From: Pannonibacter phragmitetus DSM 14782
GTDB lineage: Bacteria; Pseudomonadota; Alphaproteobacteria; Rhizobiales; Stappiaceae
DNA length: 64,000 nt
Direction: 5' to 3'
Assembly: GCF_000382365.1 (NCBI RefSeq)
Contig: NZ_KB908215.1
Location: 558,001 to 622,000, forward strand
The translations under genes and the position numbers were made by a program. Below the pieces are notes generated by a model, which worked only from the letters and a program-made list of their open reading frames with translations, ran no database searches and had not been told where the DNA came from. Positions 45,112 through 54,295 of the stretch are shown here, in pieces; within the stretch, counting starts at the first letter, position 1, and the number at the start of each line of letters is the position of its first letter.

Positions 45112-46314
45112 TCACACCCCATCCCCTTCCTTGGCCAGATCGGCCTCCACGGCCGCTGCGGCCGCCTCGATGCGGGCCACAGCCTCGCCGATTTCCTCAT
45201 CCGTGATCGTCAGCGGCGGCAGGATACGCAGCACGTTGTCACCGGCGGGAACCACCAGCAGACCATTGGCGCGCACCTTGGCCAGGACTTCCGTATTCGG
45301 GCGGACACATTTGATGCCGAGCATCAGCCCGCGCCCGCGCACATCCGCAAAGACGTTCGGATGGGCGTCGATCACGGCCGCCAGCCGCTGTTTCAGCAGC
45401 AGGCCCTTGCGCTGCACTTCTTCCAGGAAGCCCGGCTCCAGAATGACGTCCAGCACCGCATTGCCCACGGCCATGGCCAGCGGATTGCCGCCGAAGGTGG
45501 TGCCATGCGTGCCAGGCACCATGCCGGCGGCAGCGGCTTCCGTCGCAAGGCAGGCACCCATCGGGAAACCGCCGCCGATGCCCTTGGCAACGGCCATCAG
45601 GTCCGGCGTCACGCCCGCCCATTCATGAGCAAAGAGCTTGCCCGTGCGGCCCACACCGGTCTGGATCTCGTCGAAGATCAGCAGCAGGCCTTCGGCATCG
45701 CAGATCCCGCGCAGCTTGCGCAGGAACTCTGCATCCACCTCACGCACGCCGCCCTCGCCCTGAATGGGCTCGATGCAGAGCGCTGCAGTGGTGGGGCCGA
45801 TGGCCGCCTTCAGCGCATCAAGGTCACCGGTCTTCACCTGATCAAAGCCCGGCGCCTTCGGGCCGAAGCCTTCCATATACTTGGCCTGACCGCCCGCCGC
45901 GATGGTGGCAATGGTCCGGCCGTGGAAGGCGCCTTCAAAGGTGATGATGCCGATCCGCTCGGGGCGGCCATTGACATAGTGATAGCGCCGCGCCGTCTTG
46001 ATGCAGGCTTCCATTGCCTCCGCGCCGGAGTTGGAAAAGAACACCCGGTCCGCAAAGGTGGCATCCGCCAGCCGCTGACCGAGCTCTTCCTGCCCCGAAA
46101 CCTTGTAGAGATTGGAGATGTGCCACAGCTTCTCGGCCTGCGCCTTCAGCGCATTGACGAGATGGGGATGGGAATGACCCAGCGAATTCACCGCGATTCC
46201 CGACCCGCAGTCGAGAAAGCGTCGCCCGTCAGCGGTCTCCAGCCAGACGCCTTCTCCGCGGACGAAATCCAGGTCCGCCCGTGCGTATGTGCCGAAAAGT
46301 GCCGACGCAGTCAT
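45112..46314 (-). CDS. argD: Acetylornithine aminotransferase
   Basis: This 400-residue class III PLP aminotransferase gives N-acetylornithine in arginine synthesis, and may also act on succinyl-diaminopimelate. The PLP-contacting Asp is in [20 protein letters not shown] and the Schiff-base Lys in [34 protein letters not shown] supplies the phosphate-binding region, and [15 protein letters not shown] is the C-terminal family signature. It heads the argD-argF-hslO operon. Confidence 0.94.
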   Translation of the reverse strand: MTASALFGTYARADLDFVRGEGVWLETADGRRFLDCGSGIAVNSLGHSHPHLVNALKAQAEKLWHISNLYKVSGQEELGQRLADATFADRVFFSNSGAEAMEACIKTARRYHYVNGRPERIGIITFEGAFHGRTIATIAAGGQAKYMEGFGPKAPGFDQVKTGDLDALKAAIGPTTAALCIEPIQGEGGVREVDAEFLRKLRGICDAEGLLLIFDEIQTGVGRTGKLFAHEWAGVTPDLMAVAKGIGGGFPMGACLATEAAAAGMVPGTHGTTFGGNPLAMAVGNAVLDVILEPGFLEEVQRKGLLLKQRLAAVIDAHPNVFADVRGRGLMLGIKCVRPNTEVLAKVRANGLLVVPAGDNVLRILPPLTITDEEIGEAVARIEAAAAAVEADLAKEGDGV

Positions 46315-46682
46315 TTCCCTTGCTCCTTCAGGTAGTTAAGCGCGCCTTCCGCATGGGGTTCATGCCAGGGCGTCTACCATCAACGGGTTCTCAAAACGAA
46401 CTGTGCCGCCCTCGCAGGCGGCACACCGAACAAGGACCGTTTATACAACGCTCTTGCCTATGGGTGTCAATGCAAATGGCGCATTTCCGCCATTGCCGCA
46501 GAAGGTAAAAGTCAACCCCGGTTATCTGGGGAAAAGTCGTTTCGTCCCCGGTTCATGTTTGCCCTCAACTTGCCTCGCCTTCGCCGCCCATTGTAGTGTC
46601 CAACCAGTCGGATACGACATGTCGTGCTGTAGTTCACCAAATCATACTGGATATGGCCACTAAGGCGCGGACCACGCGTGCC
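46315..46682. other. Leader region of argD; no gene seen
   Basis: Between argD and the gcrA promoter I see no coding frame. Two palindromes are visible: an 8-bp stem GTGCCGCC-CTCGCA-GGCGGCAC (46403-46424), which could act as a leader hairpin of argD, and the 12-nt palindrome ACGACATGTCGT (46614-46625). Neither can be tied to a known regulator. Confidence 0.5.
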
Positions 46683-46697
46683 TTAATTCATGGTTAA
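46683..46697 (+). promoter_or_regulatory. CtrA-type binding site before gcrA
   Basis: TTAA-TTCATGG-TTAA is an exact TTAA-N7-TTAA full CtrA box, ending 40 nt before the gcrA ATG. In Caulobacter, CtrA represses gcrA, so position and gene agree. It is a sequence match only. Confidence 0.75.
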
Positions 46698-46737
46698 TGC
46701 GTAAAATTCTACAGCCGCAAACGACGGGGTGCGACAG

Positions 46738-47310
46738 ATGAGCTGGACTGACGAACGCGTAGATCTCTTGAAGAAGCTTTGGACGGACGGTCTGAGCGCG
46801 AGCCAGATTGCTGCCGAGCTTGGCGGCATCACGCGCAACGCTGTCATCGGCAAGGTTCACCGCCTTGGCCTGTCGGGCCGTGCCAAGACGGCGGCCCCGG
46901 TCACCAAGCAGCGCCGCCCGCGCAGCGCAACGGCGCCGGTGACGGCAGCCGCCGTGCCGCAGCAGACCACGGTGCAGGCCACCTCCACCATCCGCACGCC
47001 TTCGGCAGGAACGCCCCAGCTGCGCGGCGCCACGGCGCTGAAGATGGCACCGCAGGAAGATGTGGCCATTGACGTGGAAGCTGCACCGCTCGCCGAGCTG
47101 GTGCCCTTCACCGAGCGCGCCACGATCCTCACCCTCACCGAGCGCACCTGCAAATGGCCGATCGGTGACCCGTCCTCTTCAGATTTCTATTTCTGCGGCC
47201 GCCATTCGGAACCCGGCGTTCCCTATTGCCCGCAGCACTGCCGGATCGCCTACCAGCCGGTCAACGACCGCCGCCGCGCCGCCCCGGACAAGAAGGCCCT
47301 TCGCGGCTGA
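46738..47310 (+). CDS. gcrA: GcrA cell cycle regulator
   Basis: This 190-residue regulator is a sigma70-associated cell-cycle factor that acts at CcrM-methylated promoters. The N-terminal DNA-binding part MSWTDERVDLLKKLWTDGLS, then AAELGGITRNAVIGKVHRLG, is near-identical to the family consensus. A Pro/Ala/Thr-rich linker follows (residues 55-110). The C-terminal part has RTCKWPIGDPSSSDFYFCG and YCPQHCRIAY, with the conserved Cys residues. The ATG is fixed by the MSW start. Confidence 0.96.
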   Translation: MSWTDERVDLLKKLWTDGLSASQIAAELGGITRNAVIGKVHRLGLSGRAKTAAPVTKQRRPRSATAPVTAAAVPQQTTVQATSTIRTPSAGTPQLRGATALKMAPQEDVAIDVEAAPLAELVPFTERATILTLTERTCKWPIGDPSSSDFYFCGRHSEPGVPYCPQHCRIAYQPVNDRRRAAPDKKALRG

Positions 47311-47360
47311 TGCTTCAGAGGGGGCCAACCAGCACCCCAAACGGCTCCCTCACCCAATCA

Positions 47361-47388
47361 AGCCTGCCCGCTGCGGCAGGCTTTTTTG
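47361..47388 (+). terminator. Terminator of gcrA
   Basis: An 8-bp stem (AGCCTGCC / GGCAGGCT) with a 6-nt loop is followed by TTTTTT, 50 nt after the stop. Confidence 0.93.
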
Positions 47389-47473
47389 TTGGCTGAAGGT
47401 GGGGACGGTATTGAGTACCGGCGCAAAAGGCTCCGTCAGAAGGGACGAGAGCCACCGCCGAAACCTCTCCGCT

Positions 47474-47654
47474 GTCATCCCCGCGCATGCGGGGAACCAG
47501 TACCCCCCGTCTTCAAATTTCAAACTCAGACCAACTCACAACGAACCTGGCTCACCGTGTGCTGCTCAAGCCCTTGTGGCGATTGAGCATGATGGGCAGC
47601 ATCTCAGAGCCTTGGCTTCAGAGCGCACTGGATCCCCACCTTCGTGGGGATGAC
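47474..47654. repeat. Head-to-head pair of GTCAT-type REP-like palindromes
   Basis: Bases 47474-47500 (GTCATCCCCGC-GCAT-GCGGGG-AACCAG) and 47628-47654 (CTGGAT, then CCCCACCTTCGTGGGGATGAC) are an imperfect inverted pair about 127 nt apart. Both have GTCAT heads, a short palindrome and a CTGGNT tail. The space between the gcrA and phoB terminators holds nothing else I can support. Confidence 0.75.
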
Positions 47655-47685
47655 ACGGAGAATAACGGCGGCACAGAGAGCCTCC

Positions 47686-47720
47686 AAAAACTAAAAGGCC
47701 CGCACGGATGGCGGGCCTTT
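47686..47720 (-). terminator. Terminator of the pho operon (after phoB)
   Basis: A 10-bp stem (AAAGGCCCGC / GCGGGCCTTT) with a 7-nt loop is followed on the minus strand by TTTTAGTTTTTGG, 24 nt after the phoB stop. Confidence 0.9.
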
Positions 47721-47744
47721 CAATGATTGAGACTGCGAAGTGGA

Positions 47745-48443
47745 TCAGCTGGCGACGGCGAACTGATCGTTGAAGGCATAACCAGCGCCACGGACCGTAC
47801 GGATCGGGTCCTTCACCTTGCCCTTGTTGATGGCCTTGCGCAGGCGGCCGACGTGAACGTCGACGGTGCGCTCATCCACATAGACATCATGACCCCACAC
47901 GCCATCGAGCAGTTGCTCGCGGGAGAAGACGCGGCCTGGCGAGGTCATCAGGAATTCCAGCAGGCGGAACTCGGTGGGCCCCAGGTGGATTTCCTTGCCG
48001 TTGCGGCGGACGCGATGGGTTTCCTTGTCCAGCTCCAGATCGCCGGACCTGAGCATGGTGGACACCACTTCCGGACGGGCCCGGCGCAGGATGGCGCGCA
48101 CGCGGGCCATCAACTCCGGGATCGAGAAGGGTTTCACCACATAGTCATCGGCGCCGGTGGCCAGACCCCGGATGCGCTCGGCCTCCTCGCCGCGTGCCGT
48201 CAGCATGATGATCGGCAGGCGTTCGGTTTCGGACCGGGCCCGGACGCGGCGGCACAGTTCGATGCCGGAAAGCCCCGGCAGCATCCAGTCCAGCAGCAGC
48301 AGGTCCGGCTGCGTTTCCCGCAGCCGGATTTCGGCGTCATCTCCCCGGTCACAGGAGTCCACGTCGTAGCCTTCCGCTTCCAGATTGTAGCGCAGCAGAA
48401 GGCTCAGGGGCTCTTCGTCTTCAACGATCAGAACCTTGGGCAT
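47745..48443 (-). CDS. phoB: Phosphate regulon response regulator PhoB
   Basis: This 232-residue OmpR-type regulator has the receiver domain with acidic pocket VEDEE. The phosphoacceptor Asp is in PDLLLLDWMLPG, and the conserved Thr and Lys are in MLTARGE and VVKPFS. The winged-helix domain (LGPTEFRLLEFLMTSPGRVF, then ERTVDVHVGRLRKAIN) binds Pho boxes. It is the last gene of a continuous minus-strand pho/pst group, 37 nt after phoU, and is probably activated by PhoR. Confidence 0.96.
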   Translation of the reverse strand: MPKVLIVEDEEPLSLLLRYNLEAEGYDVDSCDRGDDAEIRLRETQPDLLLLDWMLPGLSGIELCRRVRARSETERLPIIMLTARGEEAERIRGLATGADDYVVKPFSIPELMARVRAILRRARPEVVSTMLRSGDLELDKETHRVRRNGKEIHLGPTEFRLLEFLMTSPGRVFSREQLLDGVWGHDVYVDERTVDVHVGRLRKAINKGKVKDPIRTVRGAGYAFNDQFAVAS

Positions 48444-48480
48444 GGCAAAATGCTCCGGACGTCACTTGCAGGCAGGCAGA

Positions 48481-49191
48481 TCAGGCGCCTTCGTTCTCGG
48501 CAATGCCCATCTCGTCGATCTTCCGGCGGGCTTCCAGCAACTGGTCACCGGTCACCATGAAGTAGACGTTCTCGGCGATGTTGGTGGCATGGTCACCAAT
48601 GCGCTCGATGTTCTTGGCGCAGAACAGCAGGTGGGCACACTGGGTGATCTTGCGCGGGTCTTCCATCATGTAGGTCAGCAGCTCGCGGAACAGCGAGGTG
48701 TAGATGGCGTCCACTTCGTCATCGCGCTCGCGCACGGCCTTGGCGGCTTCCGCATCGCGGCCCGTATAGGCGTCCAGCACCGACTTGAGCTGGTTCAGCG
48801 CCAGGTCGGACATGTGCTCGACGCCGAAAGCGGCCTTCTTGGAATTGAAAATGCCGTCGATGGCGATCACTCGCTTGGCGATGTTCTTGGCAAGATCGCC
48901 GACGCGCTCAAGGTCGTTGGCAATACGGCCGGCAGCCATGATCTCGCGCAGATCCTGGCCCATCGGCTGGCGCAGGGCGACGATGCGGATGAACTTCGCC
49001 TCGATTTCCTGCTGCATCTCGTCCAGCTTGGCATCGGCCTGAACCGTGGCCTGCGCCTTGGCCAGATCATGCGTCAGCAGAGCGCTGACAGCATCATTCA
49101 CCAGCTTCTCCGCCAGACCGCCCATCTCGGCGACCCTGCCAGCCAGGGCGCGCAGTTCCTCGTCATACGAGCTTACGGTATGCTCGGACAT
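48481..49191 (-). CDS. phoU: PhoU phosphate-signalling regulator
   Basis: This 236-residue all-helical protein has two PhoU three-helix repeats. Metal-binding motifs are visible in each half: RIANDLERVGDLAKNIAKRV near residue 95 and KNIERIGDHATNIAENVYFM near residue 195 (E..GDHA). PhoU mediates the inhibitory signal from the Pst transporter to PhoR and protects against excess phosphate uptake. It lies between pstB and phoB in the usual order. Confidence 0.95.
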   Translation of the reverse strand: MSEHTVSSYDEELRALAGRVAEMGGLAEKLVNDAVSALLTHDLAKAQATVQADAKLDEMQQEIEAKFIRIVALRQPMGQDLREIMAAGRIANDLERVGDLAKNIAKRVIAIDGIFNSKKAAFGVEHMSDLALNQLKSVLDAYTGRDAEAAKAVRERDDEVDAIYTSLFRELLTYMMEDPRKITQCAHLLFCAKNIERIGDHATNIAENVYFMVTGDQLLEARRKIDEMGIAENEGA

Positions 49192-49230
49192 GTCGTGTTC
49201 CTCTCAAATTCTCGAGCGCAAGATCCAGTA

Positions 49231-50028
49231 TCAGCCGAAACGGCCGGTGATGTAATCCTGCGTGCGCTTGTCCTGCGGATTGGTGAAGATGTCCTGCGTC
49301 GCGCCTTCCTCAACCAGATTGCCTAGATGGAAGAAGGCAGTGCGCTGGGACACGCGGGCAGCCTGCTGCATCGAGTGCGTCACGATCACGATCGTGAAGT
49401 TGGTGCGCAGTTCGTCGATCAGTTCCTCGACCTTGGCGGTCGCGATCGGATCAAGGGCCGAGCACGGTTCGTCCATGAGGATCACTTCCGGGCTGACGGC
49501 GATGGCGCGGGCGATACAGAGACGCTGCTGTTGCCCACCGGACAGGCCCGTGCCGGGACCATCAAGACGGTCCTTCACTTCGTTCCACAGACCGGCCTTC
49601 TGCAGCGAGGCAGAGACCACTTCATCCATTTCTGCCTTGTTGCGGGTCAGGCCATGGATACGCGGGCCATAGGCCACGTTCTCGTAGATCGACTTCGGGA
49701 ACGGGTTCGGCTTCTGGAACACCATGCCGACCTTGGCGCGCAGCTGCACCGGATCAACCTTCGGGTCGTAGATGTTCTCGCCGTCAATCAGGATGTCACC
49801 CTCGACGCGGCAGATGTCGATGGTGTCGTTCATCCGGTTGAGGGTGCGCAGGAAGGTGGACTTGCCGCAGCCCGACGGACCGATGAAGGCGGTCACGGAA
49901 CGGGGCTGAATCTTGATGTCCACGTCCTTGATGGCGTGCTTGTCGCCGTAATAGACCTGAACCTTGCGGGCGACGATCTTGGGTTCTGCGTGGGTCACGC
50001 CGTTCTCCACTTTTGCGCTGACATTCAT
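49231..50028 (-). CDS. pstB: Phosphate ABC transporter ATP-binding protein
   Basis: This 265-residue ABC ATPase energises phosphate import. It has Walker [10 protein letters not shown], signature [17 protein letters not shown], Walker [14 protein letters not shown] and the switch His in [14 protein letters not shown]. The N-terminal [17 protein letters not shown] is typical of PstB. It is 14 nt downstream of pstA. Confidence 0.97.
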   Translation of the reverse strand: MNVSAKVENGVTHAEPKIVARKVQVYYGDKHAIKDVDIKIQPRSVTAFIGPSGCGKSTFLRTLNRMNDTIDICRVEGDILIDGENIYDPKVDPVQLRAKVGMVFQKPNPFPKSIYENVAYGPRIHGLTRNKAEMDEVVSASLQKAGLWNEVKDRLDGPGTGLSGGQQQRLCIARAIAVSPEVILMDEPCSALDPIATAKVEELIDELRTNFTIVIVTHSMQQAARVSQRTAFFHLGNLVEEGATQDIFTNPQDKRTQDYITGRFG

Positions 50029-50042
50029 CGGTAATCCCTTTC

Positions 50043-51377
50043 TTACCAGCGGCGCTCGAAGCGGCGGCGCAGGATGATGGCAACCAGGTTCATTACGATC
50101 AGGAACACCAGCAGCACGATAATGGCTCCGGATGCGCGCTCGACGAAAGCCGGGTCACCGCGCTGTGTCCAGTTGAAGACCTGAACGGGCAGGGCAGCTG
50201 CCGGCTCGAAGAAGCCTTCCGGCGGAGCAGACGGGAAACTGCGAACAAATGAAACCATGCCGATCAGCAGCAGGGGCGCGGTTTCACCAAGGGCCTGAGC
50301 CAAGCCAATGATCGTTCCAGTCAGGATGCCGGGCGCGGCAAGCGGCAGCACGTGATGGAAGATCGACTGCATCTTCGACGCGCCGACCCCCAGCGCCGCA
50401 TCCCGGATGCTCGGCGGCACAGCACGCAGCGCAGCACGGGTGGCAATGATGATCGTCGGGATCGTCATCAGCGTCAGGACAAGACCGCCAACCAGCGAGG
50501 CCGACTGAGGAAGACCGGCAAAATTGATGAAAACCGCAAGGCCAAGGATACCGAACACGATTGAAGGAACGGCTGCCAGGTTCGAGATGTTGACTTCAAT
50601 CAGGTCAGTGAACCAGTTCCTGGGGGCAAATTCCTCAAGGTAGATGGACGCTGCCACGCCAATCGGAACTGCCAGGACAAGAACGATCATCATCATGTAC
50701 ATGGAGCCGAGGAAGGCGATACCCAGACCTGCCGCTTCAGGACGCAAGTCGGAGGCATCCGGCCCGAAGAAGAAGCCCCAGTTGAAGCCTTCATACATCA
50801 TGCCGGCTGCGCGCATTCTGTCGGCGAGTTCCAGCTGCTCAGGCGAGATATTGCTATCCAGCTTCGCGCTGTCCATCGTGACGCGGCCCTTGAAGTAGCC
50901 ATCGACACGGCCATTGGCGTAGGTCTTGAACTTGATTGTCTGGCCAACAAGGCTCGGATCCGCCAGCACCATGTTGCGCAGTGTCGCCGGTGCTTCCTTG
51001 GAGACGAGATCAAAAATCTCCTTGCCGGACAAACCGCCGGTCTCAACGCCCGCACGGTTCAGAGCCTCCAGAAGCCCCTTCTGGATGACATTCCCGTAGC
51101 CGACCGTGCTGACCTTCTTCATCTCCTCAAGATCCCGCTGGCCCGACTTGTCGAGGGCGGATTCCGTCAGCTGCACATCGAACTCAACAAAGGCCTGATT
51201 GAATGCAGCAAGGCCAGTTGAAAGGACAGAAGACAAGAGGATGACGAGGGACAACAAGCCAATGCAAATGGCTGTCATTCCATAGAAGCGGAACCGGCGC
51301 TCTGCCGCGTTTCTCCGCTTTGTCCGTGCATCCGGGTTATAGATAGACTTGAATGGAACAGTATCGACGCTGGTCAT
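50043..51377 (-). CDS. pstA: Phosphate ABC transporter permease PstA (long form)
   Basis: This 444-residue permease has the long N-terminal extension (about 180 residues, DUF3333-like) found in alphaproteobacteria. It comprises one membrane helix ([17 protein letters not shown]) and a periplasmic domain. The conserved ABC permease core follows, with [20 protein letters not shown] and the EAA-type cytoplasmic loop [20 protein letters not shown]. It overlaps pstC by 4 nt (ATGA), so translation is coupled. Confidence 0.95.
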   Translation of the reverse strand: MTSVDTVPFKSIYNPDARTKRRNAAERRFRFYGMTAICIGLLSLVILLSSVLSTGLAAFNQAFVEFDVQLTESALDKSGQRDLEEMKKVSTVGYGNVIQKGLLEALNRAGVETGGLSGKEIFDLVSKEAPATLRNMVLADPSLVGQTIKFKTYANGRVDGYFKGRVTMDSAKLDSNISPEQLELADRMRAAGMMYEGFNWGFFFGPDASDLRPEAAGLGIAFLGSMYMMMIVLVLAVPIGVAASIYLEEFAPRNWFTDLIEVNISNLAAVPSIVFGILGLAVFINFAGLPQSASLVGGLVLTLMTIPTIIIATRAALRAVPPSIRDAALGVGASKMQSIFHHVLPLAAPGILTGTIIGLAQALGETAPLLLIGMVSFVRSFPSAPPEGFFEPAAALPVQVFNWTQRGDPAFVERASGAIIVLLVFLIVMNLVAIILRRRFERRW

Positions 51378-52834
51378 TCATATTGCTCCCGGTATTTACG
51401 GACGATGTAAAGAGCGGCGACATTCAGTCCCAGAGTAAAGACAAAGAGCGTCATGCCAAGCGCGAAGGCAACCAGTGTCTCCGGTGAGGCAAACTCCGTG
51501 TCACCTGTCAGCTGACTGACGATCTTCACAGTGACGGTGGTCATGGCCTCAAAGGGGTTGAGCCCCAGCTTGGCTGCAGCCCCGGCGCCCATCACCACAA
51601 TCATGGTCTCGCCAATGGCGCGGCTTGCTGCCAGAAGGATGGCGCCGACAATGCCCGGCAAGGCGGCAGGAAAGACAACTTGCCGGATCGCCTCGGATCT
51701 GGTGGCCCCAAGGCCATAGGCGCCGTCACGCAGAGACTGGGGTACCGCATTGATGATGTCATCCGAAAGAGATGACACGAAGGGGATGAGCATGATGCCC
51801 ATCACGAGACCGGCAGTCAGCACCGAAGACGATGAATTGCCAAGGCCCATGGGCTGTGCAAAGTAGTCGCGCAGGAAAGGGCCAACCGTGATCAGGGCGA
51901 AAAGGCCGTAGACGATGGTCGGGATACCCGCAAGCAGCTCAAGCAGCGGCTTGGCGACGCTTCTCACCGGCTTGGACGCATATTCCGACATGTAGATTGC
52001 CGCATAAAGGCCAACCGGCACGGCAAACAGGAGGGCTACAGCCGAGACATACAAGGTACCCCAGAGCAGCGGCAGAATGCCCAGTTCGGAGCCGCCGCGG
52101 AACTGCGGATTCCAGACTGTACCGAAGAAGAACTCGGTCGCAGGGTACATGTTGAAGAAATTATAGGTCTCAAACAGCAAGGACGACACAATGCCGAAAG
52201 TCGTCAGCACGGCGACGAGCGATGCAGCAAGAAGCATTGAACGCGTGAACTGCTCGGAGACATTTCTGGCGCGGAAAGCCGGATTAATCCGGAAAAACGA
52301 CCATACAAACCCTGCGGCAGCAACTGCAATCACCGCAATGGCCATCATGAGCCGGGAGGAATTGGTCATCGCCCGGTATGACTTGGCAGCCTCAAAGACT
52401 TCGCTGCGCACATCGGCCCCCAAGGCAACACCCGCTTCCGCCATCCGGCCGCGAATGAGGCTGAGGTCACCGCGCATTTCCGCGATGCTTTCGTCAGACA
52501 GATCGCCACGGCTGGCGAGAACCTGCAGCCCGCCGGCAATGCGGCGGACGTCGGTCATCACAAGCGTCATGGCAGTCGAGCTTTCGGATGACGCTTCCGG
52601 AAGGCTCCGGGACGCCGCTCCTTCAATAATCACCGGCGACAAAAACAGCCAGGCAGCCATCAGCACGAGCGCAGGAACGGCCGTGAACAGAAACACAACC
52701 GTAGCATAGTGGCCCGGCAGCGAATGCAGTTTCCGTCTATCTCCGCCAGCAAGAGCCACCGCCCGGCTTCTGCCAGCGATCGCCCCAACAAAGGCAAGAG
52801 CAACAATTATAAGGAGAAGGGCACCGAGGCTCAT
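51374..52834 (-). CDS. pstC: Phosphate ABC transporter permease PstC (long form)
   Basis: This 486-residue permease also carries an N-terminal extension (DUF3708-like), with helices at about 1-20 and 45-65 and a periplasmic region to residue 150. The transport core contains YAAIYMSEYASKPVRSVAKP, LAGIPTIVYGLFALITV and the EAA loop PQSLRDGAYGLGATRSEAI. It pairs with PstA to form the membrane channel. A 10-bp stem-loop separates it from pstS upstream. Confidence 0.95.
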   Translation of the reverse strand: MSLGALLLIIVALAFVGAIAGRSRAVALAGGDRRKLHSLPGHYATVVFLFTAVPALVLMAAWLFLSPVIIEGAASRSLPEASSESSTAMTLVMTDVRRIAGGLQVLASRGDLSDESIAEMRGDLSLIRGRMAEAGVALGADVRSEVFEAAKSYRAMTNSSRLMMAIAVIAVAAAGFVWSFFRINPAFRARNVSEQFTRSMLLAASLVAVLTTFGIVSSLLFETYNFFNMYPATEFFFGTVWNPQFRGGSELGILPLLWGTLYVSAVALLFAVPVGLYAAIYMSEYASKPVRSVAKPLLELLAGIPTIVYGLFALITVGPFLRDYFAQPMGLGNSSSSVLTAGLVMGIMLIPFVSSLSDDIINAVPQSLRDGAYGLGATRSEAIRQVVFPAALPGIVGAILLAASRAIGETMIVVMGAGAAAKLGLNPFEAMTTVTVKIVSQLTGDTEFASPETLVAFALGMTLFVFTLGLNVAALYIVRKYREQYE

Positions 52835-52857
52835 GAGCTATCCAATCCACAGAGCAA

Positions 52858-52881
52858 AGGGTGGCGCTATCGCGCCACCCT
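52858..52881 (-). terminator. Stem-loop between pstS and pstC
   Basis: A perfect 10-bp stem (AGGGTGGCGC / GCGCCACCCT) with a 4-nt loop is followed on the minus strand by TTTGCTCTG. The weak T-run suggests partial termination or 3' end protection. Either would keep the binding protein more abundant than the permease, as is common in ABC operons. Confidence 0.6.
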
Positions 52882-52904
52882 GGTCTTCCATAGGCTCGAA
52901 CCGC

Positions 52905-53951
52905 TTACTTGAGCGGACCCATCACGACTTCGTCAGCAACGGCCTTCTGGGTCGCAGCCAGTTCCGGATCGGAAACGAGGCCGTACTGAGCGAGCGGGCC
53001 ATTCGGGCCTGCGATATCGTCGGAGACGAAGAACTCGACGTATTCCTTCAGGCCCGGGATCACGCCGATGTGTGCCTTCTTGACGTAGAAGTACAGCGGA
53101 CGGGAAACCGGATACTCACCCTTGGCAATGCTCTCGACCGACGGAACAACACCGCCCATGGTCGCAACCTGGAGCTTGTCGGTGTTGTTCTGGTAGAAGG
53201 ACAGACCGAACACGCCGATACCATGCGGGTTGGCAGCAACGCGAGCCAGGGTCTCGGTGTAGTCGCCGTCGATGTCGATGGACACGCCATCGGTGCGCAG
53301 CGCCATGCAAGCCTTGGCAGCAGCCTTGGCGTCACCACCGTTGGCAGCCTTCAGAGCTTCTTCGATGCCATTGGCCTTGCAGCCAGCATGCAGAACCTTC
53401 TCGTCGAACACTTCGCGGGTGCCATGCTTGGTGCCCGGAATGAAGGCAAGGATGTCCTGCTCCGGCAGGTCAGCGCGCACATCGCTCCACTTCTTGTTCG
53501 GGTTGGCAACGAGCTTGCCGTCCTTCACGATCTGGGCGGCCAGAGCGGAGTGCCAGTCAGCCGGGGTGAACTCGAACTTGTTTCCGTTGATGTCGGAAGC
53601 AAACACGATGCCATCGTAACCGATGCGCACTTCCATGAGCTCGGTAACACCGTTGCCGTTGCAGGTATCGATGTCCGACTGCGTGATGCGGCTGGAGGAG
53701 TTCGCGATGTCGATGGTGTTCACACCAACGCCTTCGCAGAGCTTCTTGCGGCCAGCGCCCGAACCGCCGGATTCCACGACCGGGGTCGGGAAGTCGGTGT
53801 TTTCGCCGAAAGCTTCAGCAACGATGGAAGCATAGGGCAGAACCGTCGACGAGCCGGCGATCTGGATCTGGTCACGAGCCTGAGCGGCGCCGGCGACGGC
53901 GGTGGCGGCAGCCGCGAGGGCAACCATGCTTACGAGGGTTTTGAACTTCAC
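52905..53951 (-). CDS. pstS: Phosphate-binding periplasmic protein PstS (first paralogue)
   Basis: This 348-residue exported protein binds phosphate and delivers it to PstCA. The signal peptide is VSMVALAAAATAVAGAAQA. The start is a GTG at 53951 with GGGAG 7 nt upstream. Phosphate-contact regions are IAGSSTVLPYASIVAEAFGE, VVESGGSGAGRKKLCEGV, IANSSSRITQSDID and PGTKHGTREVFDEKVL (the T.GTR-like loop). It is directly upstream of pstC, and downstream of an array of Pho-box heptamers. Confidence 0.94.
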   Translation of the reverse strand: MKFKTLVSMVALAAAATAVAGAAQARDQIQIAGSSTVLPYASIVAEAFGENTDFPTPVVESGGSGAGRKKLCEGVGVNTIDIANSSSRITQSDIDTCNGNGVTELMEVRIGYDGIVFASDINGNKFEFTPADWHSALAAQIVKDGKLVANPNKKWSDVRADLPEQDILAFIPGTKHGTREVFDEKVLHAGCKANGIEEALKAANGGDAKAAAKACMALRTDGVSIDIDGDYTETLARVAANPHGIGVFGLSFYQNNTDKLQVATMGGVVPSVESIAKGEYPVSRPLYFYVKKAHIGVIPGLKEYVEFFVSDDIAGPNGPLAQYGLVSDPELAATQKAVADEVVMGPLK

Positions 53952-54041
53952 TTGACCACTCCCTTTGAATGTCAAGGTTTTTGGGCGCGCCACCCAGCCT
54001 CCCCTGAGGCCCTGGCGACGAGCGGAACCTAACGGCCACAG
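53952..54041 (-). other. 5' leader of pstS
   Basis: This is the sequence between the Pho boxes and the pstS GTG. It should hold the -10 and transcription start; no clear -10 hexamer stands out. Confidence 0.4.
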
Positions 54042-54081
54042 ATGAGACTTCTATGTCAGTTCCATATCACTTTTGTGACAA
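54042..54081 (-). promoter_or_regulatory. Tandem Pho boxes before pstS
   Basis: On the minus strand four heptamers follow at exact 11-nt steps: TTGTCAC (54081-54075), GTGATAT (54070-54064), CTGACAT (54059-54053) and GTCTCAT (54048-54042), separated by 4-nt spacers. The consensus PhoB half-site is CTGTCAT with a 4-nt spacer. The pairs fit two adjacent PhoB dimer sites, one helical turn apart. Confidence 0.75.
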
Positions 54082-54138
54082 TTTAAGCCGTTGTAAAATA
54101 ATGATAATTTCCAAACCCCTACTCGAAAGACCGCAGTT

Positions 54139-54159
54139 TTGTGACACGCGCGGTCACAA
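54139..54159. promoter_or_regulatory. Palindrome between the two pstS genes
   Basis: TTGTGAC-ACGCGCG-GTCACAA is a perfect inverted repeat with 7-nt arms, about 60 nt from the Pho boxes. It may be a regulator site or a hairpin at the 3' end of the upstream transcript. No protein can be named. Confidence 0.4.
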
Positions 54160-54295
54160 GGCTGCGCCCGGGCTGGCGCCAGCCCTGCAGGTCTGGGTCA
54201 TTTTCTTTGCCGGCTGTATGGCAAGAGCCCTTCCGGGGCCACTCGCTGCAGCGGAGAACTGCAGTGTTGCGCCAGGCACTCCCGGCAAGGCAGCA

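Noticed and set aside
46614-46625. 12-nt palindrome ACGACATGTCGT before gcrA
   Set aside because: A single short palindrome with no known binder; listed as part of the intergenic region only.
52833-54032. A 399-codon plus-strand frame opposite pstS
   Set aside because: PstS has a signal peptide and family motifs on the minus strand; the plus-strand frame is its shadow.
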